64,000 nucleotides of DNA from Eucommia ulmoides (GCA_016647705.1 CM028333.1:12297616-12361615); one strand, 5' to 3'; positions 1-11,720 are shown, counted from the stretch's first letter. Numbers and translations are program-made. The notes: generated by a model not told the origin, from the sequence alone.

Positions 1-571
1 CCTTCTTTTTTCTTTTTCATTTTTTTCTTGCTTCTATTTGTGTCAGCCCCGTCACTCTCCCTTTCCTTACCTACTCTGGTGACCTCACTCGATTGCCGAC
101 GACGCACACGCCGCTAAACCATCCTCACCGACCGACCAACCGACATACCGCCGGCGCTGAAGAACCAACTACACACACAACTCCTCACACTGTCAAATGG
201 AACACACCCACACATACACATACTGTTGGCACAACAACACCCACTGCCGGACGACAACGACCACATACCCACCGCCGGCCTGCACACACACACCACGTCC
301 GTTGAAGGAACAATTAGAGAGACAACCGACACATACACACAAACGATGACTGGACAGCTCCCACGAATAGCACACACACTCTTACTGAACGACGGTGACA
401 ATTACGTACCATCGGATGAACGGAGATCACATACCCACATACTGTCACCAACCGGCAATACACCGTCGGACGAACAGACGGACGCATACACACACATGCA
501 CTGCCGACACACACACACACACACACACACACACGATTGTCGATCACACCCCATGGATCGAACGGAGGAAC
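1..571 (-). repeat. Gypsy-1 3' LTR, distal part (window edge to Copia-1)
   Basis: CA-rich sequence, including an (AC)n run at about 507-534, that continues on the other side of Copia-1 at 6972-7359. The same kind of sequence (pyrimidine tract, then ACACAC-rich, then AT-rich, ending in a TCTTACA-type terminus) is seen in the Gypsy-2 LTRs at 44902-45853 and 52250-53263. It is therefore an LTR piece and not a gene; short open frames such as 226-675 are side effects of the CA repeat. The LTR start lies left of position 1. The element reads on the minus strand, so this is its 3' LTR. Confidence 0.75.
567..571. repeat. Copia-1 target-site duplication, left copy (GGAAC)
   Basis: GGAAC directly precedes the 5' LTR and recurs at 6967-6971 directly after the 3' LTR. 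A perfect 5-bp duplication is expected for Ty1/copia integrase and shows that Copia-1 landed inside the Gypsy-1 LTR. Confidence 0.9.
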
Positions 572-1534
572 TGTTGAAACAAATGAATTTTAAATTATTT
601 TTTATTATAGAAAGTGTCAAATATTTTTTTCCTCTAGTCCTTCTATCTCACATTGGTTGGGAGAAGAGGTATTGAGGATGATATCTAGGGGTATGTGAGA
701 CACTTGGGGTGTGCCCCAAGGGGTACCCACATTTTGTAGAGGAGAGAGGAGCTACATCCCTATTGGTTTACCACACACGCGGGCGCGCCGCCGCCGCCGT
801 CCTGCCGACCGTGCCGTGTCGAGTCGAATCGCGCGTGTGATGAGGTGGCACTTATTTTTATTTTTTGGAAAAAAAGTTATTTAAAAATATTTTTTTTTAA
901 CAGTTTGATTGAAACATTTTTACAATTAAACGTTTAAAAAAAAACATTTTTTTTTTATTCTTGAACGTTTTAATAAAACGTTTAAAAAATTTAATTACTT
1001 TTAACTGTTTGAACGTTTAAGAAATAAAAACGTTTATTATTTTTCTTAAATGTTTTTTTTTTTTTTTTCAGTTTCAAGAATAATTCCAAACGTTTAGATT
1101 TTTCCCCCCTATAAATACTGGTTTCTTCCACAGTTGTGAAACACAAAAAAAATTGGCTTGAGTCTTCTTCTTGATCTGAAACAACAAAATACAGTTTCAA
1201 CGTTCTTCTTCATTTGAAATAGTTTCTGCAGCTTGTTTGTCTATAAAAAAGCTTCTTCATCTGAAACAATTTTGTGTTTAACTTCGATTTCTGAGCAGTT
1301 TGTTTGTTTGTTCAAATAGTATGTGGGTGTTTAGTATTCAGGCCTTCTGTTGTGCAAAGAAGGTCCTAAATAGAGGTGATTCTTGACTGTTTTATCCTGG
1401 GGACGACGGGACTGTTACACTGCTTGCACGTTCTTGGGTAGAGCCGCGAAACGTCTTAAAGAGAGCGACCTAGTCCGCGACTCATCCCAAGAAATTTTGG
1501 TTAAGTCGTTTATTATTTATTTTCTGCCTCAACA
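572..1534 (+). repeat. Copia-1 5' LTR
   Basis: 963-bp long terminal repeat that begins TGTTGA and ends TCAACA, a perfect 6-bp terminal inverted repeat. It aligns end to end with 6006-6966. U3 holds six AACGTT palindromes (929, 964, 977, 1012, 1029, 1089) upstream of a TATA box. The 3' part is more GC-rich and well conserved between the two copies. No tRNA-iMet primer site of the usual TGGTATCAGAGC type follows it; only 38 bp separate the LTR from the gag ATG. Confidence 0.92.
1110..1117 (+). promoter_or_regulatory. TATA box of the Copia-1 5' LTR
   Basis: TATAAATA sits after the AACGTT cluster and about 455 bp before the gag ATG. The same octamer is at 6540-6547 in the 3' LTR. It marks the likely U3/R boundary region. 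Confidence 0.7.
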
Positions 1535-1572
1535 ATTTTAAGACGTTCAATTTCTGTCGATTATCTGCTAAG

Positions 1573-2421
1573 ATGTCTACTGATCATGAATTTAAACAAG
1601 TCACTGTTGATCTCAATAAACCCTTTCGTTTCAAAGGGTTTCATTTTAAAAGTTGGAGACATAAAATATTATTTTTTCTAACTATCGAAAAAATAACATA
1701 TGTTTGTACAACCGAAAAACCTCAATTACCTCAAGTTCCTACTGACGCTCAGATTTAAGAAGTTAAGTCTTGGGAGGAAAATGATTTTCGTTGTAAGAAT
1801 TTCATTCTTAATGGTATGTCTGATGATCTGTATGATTATTACTGCTCTAACAAAACTGCAAAGGAAGTTTGGGATGCTCTTTCAAAGAAATACGACACTG
1901 AGGAGGCTGGAAGTAAAAAATATGCTGTTAGTCGGTATCTGAAATACCAAATGACCGACGACAAATCTGTGGAAGTTCAGTCTAATGAACTTCAGAAAAT
2001 CGCTCATGAAATAATTGCTGAAGGTATGTCCCTTGATGAACAATTTCAAGTTTCTGTTTTAATTGGAAAATTACCCCCTTCTTGGAAAGATTTTAAGAAT
2101 ACTCTGAAGCACAAAACTAAAGAGTTTTCTTTATAAAGTTTGATCGCTCGTCTTCGGATTGAGGAGGAAGCCCGAAAATAAAATCAAAAAGATGAAGTGC
2201 TTGTTATTTCTAACAACGCTCACAAAAAATCATCTTATGCTGTTCTGAAACCCAAAGGCAAAAATATAAAAAATCAAAATCTAAATCGTAACCACAACAA
2301 CCAGAACAGAAATGTGCATCAAAATCAGAATAGAAACAAACCCCCTTCAAGAAATAATTCTGAACAGTTTACTTGTTATAACTGTGGGAAGACGGGCCAT
2401 TTGGCCCGGAACTACCGGTAA
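1573..2421 (+). pseudogene. gag: Copia-1 gag (decayed)
   Basis: Ty1/copia Gag, the capsid and nucleocapsid protein. The ATG at 1573 is the first in frame, 38 bp after the LTR, and starts MSTDHEFK. One frame runs through the region but is cut by stops at 1756-1758, about 2134-2136 and 2178-2180, and a further stop after the knuckle. The middle part (1816-2136) has the usual copia Gag pattern, LPPSWKDFKN followed by a basic stretch. A CCHC zinc knuckle lies at about 2374-2418 (CYNCGKTGHLARNY), where the last cysteine has become tyrosine. The Asn/Gln/Lys-rich linker before it is typical. Non-functional, but clearly the start of a gag-pol polyprotein shared in frame with the next entry. Confidence 0.85.
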
Positions 2422-2442
2422 AGACGTCGTCCTACTCCACAG

Positions 2443-3930
2443 GTGAATCTTACTGAGGACCAACTTATAGTTATGATTTTTGAAATCAATATAGTTGGTG
2501 GATGCGAAGGGTGGTGGGTAGACACTGGTGCTTTACGTCATGTTTGCTATGATCGTACCATGTTCAAGTCTTATTCTGAAAGTGAAGACAAGAAAGTGTT
2601 GCTGGGTGATTCCTACTCCACTATTGTTGCCGGTTCTGGTGAAGTGGAATTAAAGTTTATCTCTGGAAAGACAGTCATCCTTAAAGATGTTCTGCATACT
2701 CTAGAGATGAGAAATAATTTGGTTTCGAGCTATCTTCTTAACAAGGCGGGGTTCACTCAAACTATTGGGGCTGATTTGTACACCTTAACCAAAAATAATG
2801 TTTTTATTGGGAAGGGTTATGCAACTGATGGAATGTTTAAACTGAATGTTGAAATTAATAAAATTTATTCTTCTGCTTACATATTGTGTTCTTTTAATAT
2901 TTGGCATGTTAGATTTTGGCATGTTAACAAACGCATTATTAAAAACTTAAGCAATTTAGAATTAATTCCTAAATTGTCTTTGAATGATTTTGAAAAGTGT
3001 GAATTTTGCAGTCAAGCCAAAATTACTAAAACCCCTCATAAATAAGTAATTAGAGAATCTGAACATCTTAATTTGATACATTCTGACATTTGTGAATTTG
3101 ATGGTATCATGACTAGGAATGGTAAACGTTATTTTATTAATTTTATAGATGATTGCTTTGATTACACTTTTGTTTATCTCATGATAAATAAAAGTGAAGC
3201 ATTTGATATGTTTAAAATATTTGTAACTGAGATTGAAAATCAATGCAATAAGAAAATTAAGAGATTACGTTGTGATAGAGGAACCGAATATGATTCTGAT
3301 ATTTTTATTGATTTTTATAATTCTCATGGGATTATTCATGAAAAAACTGCACCGTATTCTCCTGAAATGAATGGTAAGGCTGAAAGGAAAAATAGAACTT
3401 TTGCTGAATCTGTAGTTCCTATTTTACTTAACTCCGGTGCAGTTTCTCACTGGTGGGGTGAACTTTTATTAATGGTTTGCTATGTACTTAATAGAGTTCC
3501 CAAATCAAAAAGTAAAAATTCACCTTATGAAGTTTTCAAAAATAAGAAACCAAATTTGTCTTATTTTAAAACTTGGGATTGTTTGGCATATGGTCAAATT
3601 CCTAATCCAAAAAGAAAAAAACTTGCCAGTAGACCTTATGAATGTGTTTTTATTGACTATGCGATGAATAACAAAGCTTATAGATTTTATGATTTGAAAG
3701 ATCAAGTTATCATTGAATTAAATGATACTGATTTTTATGAATATAAATTTCCTTTTAAATTGAAGAATAGTGGGGGCTCAACATTTAGTAATGAACCTGT
3801 CATTAGGATTAATGAATCTGATAAGGAAATAGATATTGAACCTAGAAGGAGTAAACGGCCTCATATTGCAAAGGATTTTGGTTCAGATTTCTTTGCATAT
3901 ACCTTAGAGGAGGATCCGCTCACCCTTTAA
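2443..3930 (+). pseudogene. pol: Copia-1 pol: protease and integrase part (decayed)
   Basis: Continues the gag frame. The aspartic protease motif is WVDTGALRH at about 2515-2541 (D-T-G-A intact). The GAG-pre-integrase zinc region follows (WHVRFWHVNK at about 2901-2930, then CEFCSQAK near 3000). The integrase core begins near 3073 with IHSDICEFDG, carries the second Asp region in RGTEYDSD and ends in the copia YSPEMNGKAERKNR block with its Glu at about 3358-3400. A stop at 3043-3045 separates the zinc region from the core, and another closes the frame at 3930. The order PR-INT-RT is diagnostic of Ty1/copia rather than Ty3/gypsy. Confidence 0.88.
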
Positions 3931-5447
3931 GAGGTATTGTCCTCTGTAGATGCCAATTTTTGACAAGAGACTATAGATGATGAATTAGACTCTCTTGAGT
4001 CAAATTGAACTTGACATTTAGTAGATTTACCTCCTGATTGTAAAACAATTGGATGTAAATGGATTCTTAAGAAGAAATTGAAACCCGATGAAACCATTGA
4101 TAAATATATGGCTCGTCTTGTAGCCAAAGGGTTAGACAAAGAGAGAATGTAAATTTCTTTGATATTTTCTCACTTGTCTCTAGAATTACATCTATTCGTG
4201 TACTTTTATCTCTTGCTGCAATGCATGATCTTATTGTGTACCAAATGGATGTTAAAACTACTTTTTTGAATGGTGAATTAGAAGAAGAGATTTATATGGA
4301 CCAACCTGAAAGATTTGTAATTTCTGGTCTAGAAAACAAAGTGTGCAAATTAGATAAATCTCTTTATGGTTTAAAACAAGTACCTAAACAATGGCATGAG
4401 AAATTTGATAATCTAGTTATTTCACATGGTTTTAAAGTAAATGAAAGTGACAAATGCATTTATTATAAATCTAAAAATGATGTTTGCACTATTATATATC
4501 TTTATATGGATGACTTGCTGATTTTTGGTTCGAATATTCATATTGTGAATAATGTGAAATCCATACTATGTGCTAATTTTGACATGAAAGATCTTGGTGA
4601 AGCAAGTGTAATCTTTAGTATTAAAATAATTAGATCTAAACAGGGAATTTCTTTGGATCAATCTCATTATATAGAGAAGATTCTAAAGAAATACATTTAT
4701 TTTGATTGTAAACCAGCATGTACTCCTTATGATCCTAGTGTGAAGTTGTTCAAGAACACCAGTGATGGTGTTAGACAATCTGAGTATGCGAGCATCATAG
4801 GCAGTCTTCAATATGCCACTGATTGCACTAGACCCGATATAGCGTATGTTGTGGGATTACTTTACCGATTTACAAGCAGACCTAGTATTGAGCATTGACA
4901 TGCTATTGATAGGGTCATAAGATACCTAAAAAGAACTATGAATCTTGGATTACATTATCAGAAGTTTCCCGCTGTTCTGGAAGGATATAACGATGCTGAT
5001 TAGAATACCCTTTCAGATGACTCCAAGGCAACTAGCGGCTATATATTTAGCATAGCTGGTGGGGCTATTTCTTGGAAATCTAAGAAACAGATTATTTTGG
5101 CTCAATCTACTGTGGAGTTGAGATGATTGCACTAACTTCAGCTAGCGAGGAAGCAAGATGGTTAAGAAGCCTGCTTTTTGATACCCCTTTATGGGAGAGA
5201 CCGATTCCAGCTGTCTTGATCTATTGCGATTGTACCGCGGCTATTGCAAAGATTTAGAACCGTTATTATAAAAAAAATGACAAATACATCGTAAACACAA
5301 CACTATTAGAGAGTATATCTCGACAGGGGCTGTGAGAGTGGATCATGTACGGTCTGATGATAACCTAGCCAATCATTTGACGAAAGGATTAGCTCAAGAA
5401 AAGGTTTACAAAACCTCAAAAGGAATAGGACTCAAGCCCATAGATTG
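3931..5447 (+). pseudogene. pol: Copia-1 pol: reverse transcriptase and RNase H part (decayed)
   Basis: RT sequence resumes in another frame (4221-4898) after a degraded stretch at 3931-4220 with both stops and a frameshift. Motifs in order: YQMDVKTTFLNGELEEEI at about 4239, SLYGLKQVPKQWHEKF at about 4360-4410, and the catalytic YMDD box at about 4503-4514, which is intact. Stop at 4896-4898, then RNase H: the RYLKRT and [11 protein letters not shown] motifs near 4921 and 5080-5112, further frameshifts, and a recognisable C terminus (VDHVRSDDNLANHLTKGL) at about 5338-5393, ending at the stop near 5447. Confidence 0.85.
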
Positions 5448-6005
5448 ACGAGTCACTTGTGAGAGAAACCCAATCTATAGACTGGAGATCCCAAGAAATA
5501 GGTTCAAAGGGTAATAACAACTCATGAAGTGATATGAGAAAAATCATGCTATAATAATAATTTGAGTTCTATTTCATAAATGTGTTGTTTGAAGCATGAT
5601 ATCCTGAAGCGATAAAAGGTTGAGTTTTTATTAACTCTTAATGAGATCTATACTCTATTTGGAGTCGAGTACCTAGCTATAGGAGCACTCTGGATAGATT
5701 CACTTATGTGAATGTAAAAATGTGGCCGCTTCCTATGAAATTTTGGACAAAATTCTCTAGAGCATTCACTATACTGGGATACACGTGCATGACCGTAAAG
5801 CACAGGTTTTTGAACTACACCCTGATAGGGTTGTGTGTGTGATGTTGTTAGAGACAGAGTTCAAAACTACAAGTTACTCTAGTATAATCTAAAACATCTT
5901 CACTATGTAAAGGTTCAAGTCGATAGACACCTTTTCTTATGCACAATCTTATATTGTATTATATTGCTCGATGAAAAATTATTTTTAAAAATTCAAGTGG
6001 GGGAT
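5448..6005 (+). other. Copia-1 3' untranslated region with polypurine tract
   Basis: No coding sequence is seen between the RNase H stop and the 3' LTR. The purine run AAGTGGGGGA at about 5995-6004 abuts the LTR start TGTTGA and is the expected primer site for plus-strand DNA synthesis. Confidence 0.75.
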
Positions 6006-6966
6006 TGTTGAAACAAATGAATTTTAAATTATTTTTTATTATAGAAAGTGTCAAATATTTTTTTCCCTCTAGTCCTTTTATCCCACATTGGTTGGGAGAA
6101 GAGGTATTGAGGAGGATATCTAGGGGTATGTGAGACACTTGGGGTGCGCCCCAAGGGGTACCCATATTTTGTGGAGGGGAGAGAAGCTACATCCCTACTG
6201 GTTTACCACACACGCGTGCGCGCCGCCGCTGCCGTCCGTTTGGCTATGCCGTGTTGAGTCGAGTCGAGTGTGTGATGAGGTGGTACTTATTTATTTTTTT
6301 GAAAAAAAATTTATTTAAAAATATTTTTTTAACAGTTTGATTAAAAGGTTTTTACAATTAAACGTTTTAAAAAAAAAACATTTTTTTTTATTCTTGAATG
6401 TTTTACTAAAACGTTTAAAAAACTTAATTACTTTTAACTGTTTGAACGTTTAAGAAATAAAAACGTTTATTATTTTTCTTAAACGTTTTTTTTTTCTTCA
6501 GTTTCAAGAATAATTCCAAACGTTCAGATTTTTTTTCCCTATAAATACTGGTTTCTTCCATAGTTGTGAAACACAAAAAAAAATTGGCTTGAGTCTTTTT
6601 CTTGATCTGAAACAGCAAAATACAGTTTCAGTGTTCTTCTTCATTTGAAACAGTTTTTGCAGCTTGTTTGTCTATAAAAACAACTTTTTCATCAGAAACA
6701 ATTTTATTTTTAACTTTGATTTCCGAGCAGTTTTTTTATTTGTTCAAACAGTGTGCGGGTGTTTAGTATTCATGTCTTCTGTTGTGCAAAGAAGGTCCTA
6801 GACAGAGGTAATTCTAAGCTATTTTATCCTGGGGACGACGGAGCTGTTACACTGCTTGCACATTCTTGGGCAGTGCCGCGAAACGTCTTAAAGAGAGTGA
6901 CCTAGTCCGCGACTCATCCCAAGAAATTTCGGTAAACTCGTTTATTATTTATTTTTTGCCTCAACG
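6006..6966 (+). repeat. Copia-1 3' LTR
   Basis: 961-bp copy of 572-1534, with substitutions and small poly-A/T indels scattered along it. It starts TGTTGA; the last base is G instead of A (TCAACG). Again six AACGTT sites (6361, 6410, 6445, 6462, 6482, 6519) and TATAAATA at 6540-6547. Two of the sites are not at equivalent positions in the two LTRs: one is lost by a C-to-T change and another has appeared. Confidence 0.92.
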
Positions 6967-6971
6967 GGAAC
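6967..6971. repeat. Copia-1 target-site duplication, right copy (GGAAC)
   Basis: Matches 567-571 exactly; the Gypsy-1 LTR resumes right after it. Confidence 0.9.
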
Positions 6972-7359
6972 CTACACCACGCACCACGCCGGTCAACCGC
7001 CTTCTCTCTCTCTGTTTGTTGTAAGGTGTATATGGATGTATATGTATATATATCTAACCGTATGAAGTGCCACCTATACATGCACGCGTCCCTCTCTCCT
7101 GTTTTGGTTTTCTAATATATATATAAAATCACTTTCCTTTATTAAAAGGATTTTTTTTATATTTAAAATTACACTAATCTCCCCTCAATTTTTTTTAGTT
7201 CTTAATTAAATTCAAAATTTAAAATTAATATTTTTAAAATTTCTATTTAACCCCTAAAATTTTAATTAAAATTAGAAATGACATATTCTACCTCGTTATT
7301 TTCTAAATGTGCTAAAATGTAACTAATGATTATGTGTATGCAGAAATTAGGATCTTACA
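6972..7359 (-). repeat. Gypsy-1 3' LTR, part next to the internal region
   Basis: Remainder of the LTR split by Copia-1. The AT-rich end (7111-7359) closely matches 44648-44901 and, less closely, the ends of the Gypsy-2 LTRs. It finishes GATCTTACA, so on the minus strand the LTR starts TGTAAGATC. LTR starts of the same TGTAAGACCC type occur at 24648 (plus strand) and 53263 (minus strand). Confidence 0.85.
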
Positions 7360-7377
7360 ACCCTTTCCCCCTAAAAG
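7360..7377 (-). other. Gypsy-1 polypurine tract
   Basis: On the minus strand this reads CTTTTAGGGGGAAAGGGT and touches the LTR start. Equivalent tracts sit at 45854-45871 (Gypsy-2) and just before 24648 (Gypsy-4). It fixes the minus-strand orientation of the element. Confidence 0.8.
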
Positions 7378-7395
7378 AAATTTCGTCATGAAATT

Positions 7396-10300
7396 TTAGT
7401 TACCTTGATCGAATAAGTGCAGATATTTATCTCTTATCTTGTCCTCTCGTTCCCATATTGTTTTCTCTAACGAATGACTGTGCCACTACACTTCCACTAA
7501 TGGAATTGTTTTCATTCGTAACACCTGAGCTTTACGCCTCAGAATTGTTAAATCTTCTTCCAACTCAATTGGTTGAGAAGTCAACACATGCAAAGGATTT
7601 GACACATATTTCCTAAGCATCGACACATGGAAAACGTCGTGTGATCTAGACAATTCTGGTGATAGGACAAGTCGATAAGAGATTGTACTAACCCGTTCTA
7701 AAATCTCGTATGGCCTGATATATCTCGAACTTAACTTTCATTTCTTCTTGAACCTCATTATGCCCTTCCACGGAGATATACACAAAAATACATGATTACC
7801 CACTTCAAATTTCAACTCCCACCTACGCTTGTCAGTATAACTTTTTGGTTGAAATTGAGCAATCTTCAATTTTTCCTGTATCACCCTTACTTTGTCTGCC
7901 GTCATTTGGGCTATATCCAGCATCAACAATTTCCTTTCTCCCTCTTCAGTTCAGTCTATTGGACTGGAGTCCTACATCTCCTGCCATACAACGCTTCATA
8001 CGGTGCCGTCTCGATTACCGAATGGTAGCTGTTATTGTAGGCGAATTCCATCAATGTCAAGTGATCATCCCAACTACTAGGAAATTCCAGAACACAACCT
8101 CTCAACATATCTTCCAACGTCAGGATCGTACGCTCTGATTGACTGTCAGTCTGAGGATGAAAGGCGGTACTGAATTTCAATTTGGTACCTAAAACAATTT
8201 GGAGACTCTGTCAGAACTTCGATGTAAATCTTGGATTTCTATCCGACACTATGAAAATCGGCGCATCATGTAATCAAATAATCTCATCATTATACAATCG
8301 GGCATATTTATCCAGAGAATAAGTCGTCTTTACGGCCAAAAAATGAACAGATTTAGTAAGCCTATCAACGATTACCCAGATGGGATTATGCCATTTTTTG
8401 AGTGTGAGGTAATCTCGAAATGAAATCCATTGTGATATGCTATCATTTCCACTCTGGTATAGGTAAAGGCTGCAATAACCCACTTGGACGTTGCTGCTCG
8501 ATCTTGACTTGCTGACAAACGAGACACCTGGCAACAAATTCAGCAATCTCCTGTTTCATTCCATTCCACCAGTAGTGTTCTCGTAGATCCCGATACATTT
8601 TTGTACTTCCTGGGTGCATTACATATGTTGAGCTGTGCGCTTTCTCCAAAATATCCTTCTTCAGATTGACATCATCAGGTACACACAGTCTATTTTCCAT
8701 CATCAAAGTCTCATCATTACCCCTGACACGATAGTCTGTTCTATGACCTCTCTTTACTTCATCTCTTATATTCCCCAAATGGGCATCCAACTTTCGCATT
8801 TCTACAATACGGTTGATCAATATTGGTTTCAAAGTCAAAGTCGCAAGTAACACTGCCGTCTGACCAATCGCCAACCGGACTCGCAAAGATCTCAACTCGG
8901 CATACATATTAGTATGAACCACTTGAATGCGTGCAATCGAACCCGCCGATTTTTGACTCAGCGCATCCGCTATAACATTGGCCTTTCTAAGATGATAGTG
9001 AATAATACACTCACAGTCCGTGATCAATTCTATCCAACACCTCTGCCTTAGATTTAGTTCTTTCTGGGTAAACAAGTATTTCAAGCTCTGGTGGTCGGTG
9101 TATATCTCACATGTCTCGCCATACAGGTAATGTCTCCAAATTTTCAAGGCAAGCACAATCGCTGCTAATTCCAACTCATGTGTCGGGTTGTTATGCTCAT
9201 GATTCGTTAATCACCAAGAGGCATATACAATCACGTGCCCATGTTGCATCAGTACACACCTTAGCCCTTGGTGTGAAGCATAACTGTAGATTACAAAACC
9301 ACTGCCTTTAGTCGGAAGGGAAAGTATTGGCGCAGATATCAGTCTACTTTTTAGCTCTTGAAAACTCTGCTCACATTTGTTAGTCTACTTGAATTTAGGT
9401 TCCTTGAAGTTCAATCAAGTCAATAGGGCAGCTATAACAGAAAATCCCTGCACAAACCGACGATAATAACCAGCCAATCCTAAGAATTTTGAACTTGGGT
9501 CACACTTTTCGGCCTCTCCCATTGCATAATAGCTTCGACTTTCTTTGGATCCATTTGAATACCATCTCCCGAGATAACATGCCTCAAGAACACGACTCTA
9601 TCCAACAAAAACTCACATTTGTTGAATTTGGCATACAATTGCTTCTCTCGCAACGGCTGCAATACAATCTAGAGGTGTTCCACATGCTCTTTTCTACTTT
9701 GGGAATAGATTAGTATATCATCAATGAACACGATAATAAACTGATTTACATAAGGTTGGAAGATCCGATTCATCAAATCCATAAAAGCAGCAAGGGTATT
9801 CGTAAACCCGAATGGCATAACTAAAAATTCATAATTTTCATATCTCATACGGAACGCCTTTTTTTGCCTCGTTTCTGCCTCTGACTTCCAACTGGTAATA
9901 TGATAGATCCTTATTCACCTACCGATAATCAATAAACATTCTCAACGTGCCATCCTTTTTTTTTACAACACTGGGGCTCCACGGGGAGAAATACTAGGTC
10001 TAATAAAACCACGAGTTAATAGATCTTTTAATTCCTTCAACTTGGTAGACGCCATACGATAGGGTGAAATTGATATAGGAGCAGTTCTTGGAAGTAACTC
10101 GATAGTGAATTCTATCATCTTATCCACTGGTAACCCTGGTAATTCTTCCAGAAATACATCTGGAAAATCCCTGACCACTAGAATATCCGCTACCTGAACT
10201 TCATTCTGACTGGTGTCAATCACATGCGCGAGGTATTCCTGACATCCCTTCTTCAACAATTTTCTGACCTCCAGAATTGAAATCAAACTGACTGAGGTAA

Positions 10301-10737
10301 TGATTCTGTCCCCCGAAACACCAACTTTGGCTTGCTTGAGACCCGAAAGATAACTTTTTTTTTTTTAGACAATTCAGTGTGGCATGATAATCGAATAGCA
10401 AATCCAGCTCTAGTATCACATCAAAATTGTGAATATTCAAGGGTAATAGATCCACCAACAACTCCCTATTCCCAATACGAAGTGGACTATATTTATACGC
10501 ACTATCTATCAACACGGACTCACAATTCTTGGCTGCTTCCCGCACATCATTCTCTATTAATTTTGCTGTATTTACTAATTCTGCATAACTTTTGATATGC
10601 TTGCCCGTCAACCCGGAACGTCTACATCTTGTCTCTTCCCTTTTTACCAAATCAGAAGCAAATCTGGACTAGACATCGAATTTAATTTTATACTGCTGAA
10701 TGATCATCTTTTCTTATTTCAATAATAAGACCTTCCC
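7396..10737 (-). pseudogene. pol: Gypsy-1 gag-pol (decayed Tekay/Del-like chromovirus)
   Basis: Minus-strand Ty3/gypsy polyprotein broken into several frames. From its N-terminal end: a gag remnant (10737 to about 10525) is joined in frame to the end of the protease region (IDSAYKYSPLRI). RT follows from about 10200 (EELPGLPVDKMIEF, RGFIRPSISPRGAPVL), with stops around the catalytic box near 9710 and the end motif FNKCEFLLDRVVFL at about 9600. RNase H ([20 protein letters not shown]) is near 9080. The integrase zinc finger ([27 protein letters not shown]) is at 8500-8620, and the core end (STAFHPQTDSQSERTI) is near 8160. The C-terminal part and a chromodomain-like tail end at the stop 7396-7398. 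The order RT-RNaseH-INT marks it as gypsy. Compared with Gypsy-2 it lacks the Gag N terminus, the zinc knuckle and the protease active site. Confidence 0.85.
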
Positions 10738-11165
10738 CTCAAATAAAATTTCAAGGTTTCCTTAGTTTTGCCTAGAAGACAGTTTTTATGCACACCCTTG
10801 GATGTTGTACGCAAAGATAGAATCCATGTATATCAAATAATAGCACCATGTGTTGTGTAGTCCCACAATATAAGTAAGGTGTTGTCCGATAATCCCACTT
10901 AAGTGTGCTCTGTCACACTATTGATTTAACAACTAAAATATTAAGTACTATTTACAGTAAATCCCTATGTCAAGTAATCCGAAGATGTTTACCTATCAAT
11001 TATAATTTAATATTTAAAACCACTAGCATCCTCACAATCGTAATCCATCCATCACTGCTACCAACATCACGACCCAATCTACCAACTAGCAGTACCACAA
11101 TTTCGTCGCACCCACTAATTGCCAACAAGACAAATAACAATGCACAATGCCAATGTACTATCTAA
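10738..11165. other. Unassigned segment replacing the Gypsy-1 gag N terminus
   Basis: Similarity to the Gypsy-2 gag stops near 10737 and resumes only in the leader at about 11166. The 430 bases between show no retroelement motif and no long frame. They look like a replacement or insertion, origin unknown. Confidence 0.5.
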
Positions 11166-11272
11166 TCAATGTAATAACTATCACTCACGTGCCGGACCCA
11201 TCTATCAACACCCTATCTCATGGACCACCACTGGCTCGACAAACTAACATGTCTATAGAACCTATAACCTAG

Positions 11273-11284
11273 GCTCTGATACCA
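11273..11284 (-). other. Gypsy-1 primer binding site (tRNA-iMet)
   Basis: The minus strand reads TGGTATCAGAGC, the complement of the 3' end of plant initiator Met-tRNA, four bases from the LTR edge. The identical motif is at 50675-50686 in Gypsy-2. Confidence 0.9.
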
Positions 11285-11288
11285 CAAA

Positions 11289-11720
11289 TGTAACACCCTA
11301 CCCCGGGCACCCATCACTCAAGGCCGGGCATGACGTTGACATGATGCTACCTGTCCAAATTAATCAATACATATAGATATACATAAATACACACGCTACT
11401 GTAAATAATATTTTTTTTCAAAACTACTTGAACCTTCCACGGTTTACATTCGACCGACTTACCTCCAAAATGACACTACCATTAGACTCTATTAAGTGCC
11501 AGTAGTGGACCAACTCTTAGCCGCGATACCTGAAACCAAAAATCGTTTATCAGTGTACTGTCTTCATAATAAAAACATTTAATAGATCAAGTACAATCGT
11601 TAAATACTAACTTCCAAAATATAATATTTTATAATTACATACCAGGTTGAAAATCCAGTCCTACTGTCACCAATGTAATGAGCTAATATATTTAAAACAA
11701 GCAAAAGTGTTAAACACCAC
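11289..11720 (-). repeat. Gypsy-1 5' LTR, truncated
   Basis: Starts TGTAACACCCTACCCCGGGC beside the primer site and is homologous to 50691-51130 of the Gypsy-2 5' LTR (shared GGCATGACGTTG and CTCCAAAATGACACTACC). It breaks off at 11720, where the Tat element begins. Its missing remainder may include 44648-44901. Confidence 0.8.

Noticed and set aside
93-675. Open frames in the ACACAC-rich block on both strands
   Set aside because: His/Thr/Pro or Cys/Val repeats caused by the CA microsatellite in an LTR; the same artefacts recur at 44820-45490, 52400-53080 and 24867-25700.
1535-1572. A tRNA-iMet primer site after the Copia-1 5' LTR
   Set aside because: The 38 bases show no TGGTATCAGAGC-like match; the primer for this family cannot be stated.
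7792-8138. Plus-strand frames over Gypsy-1 integrase
   Set aside because: Complement of the integrase end motifs (STAFHPQTDSQSERTI and ALYGRRCRTPVQ), so shadows.
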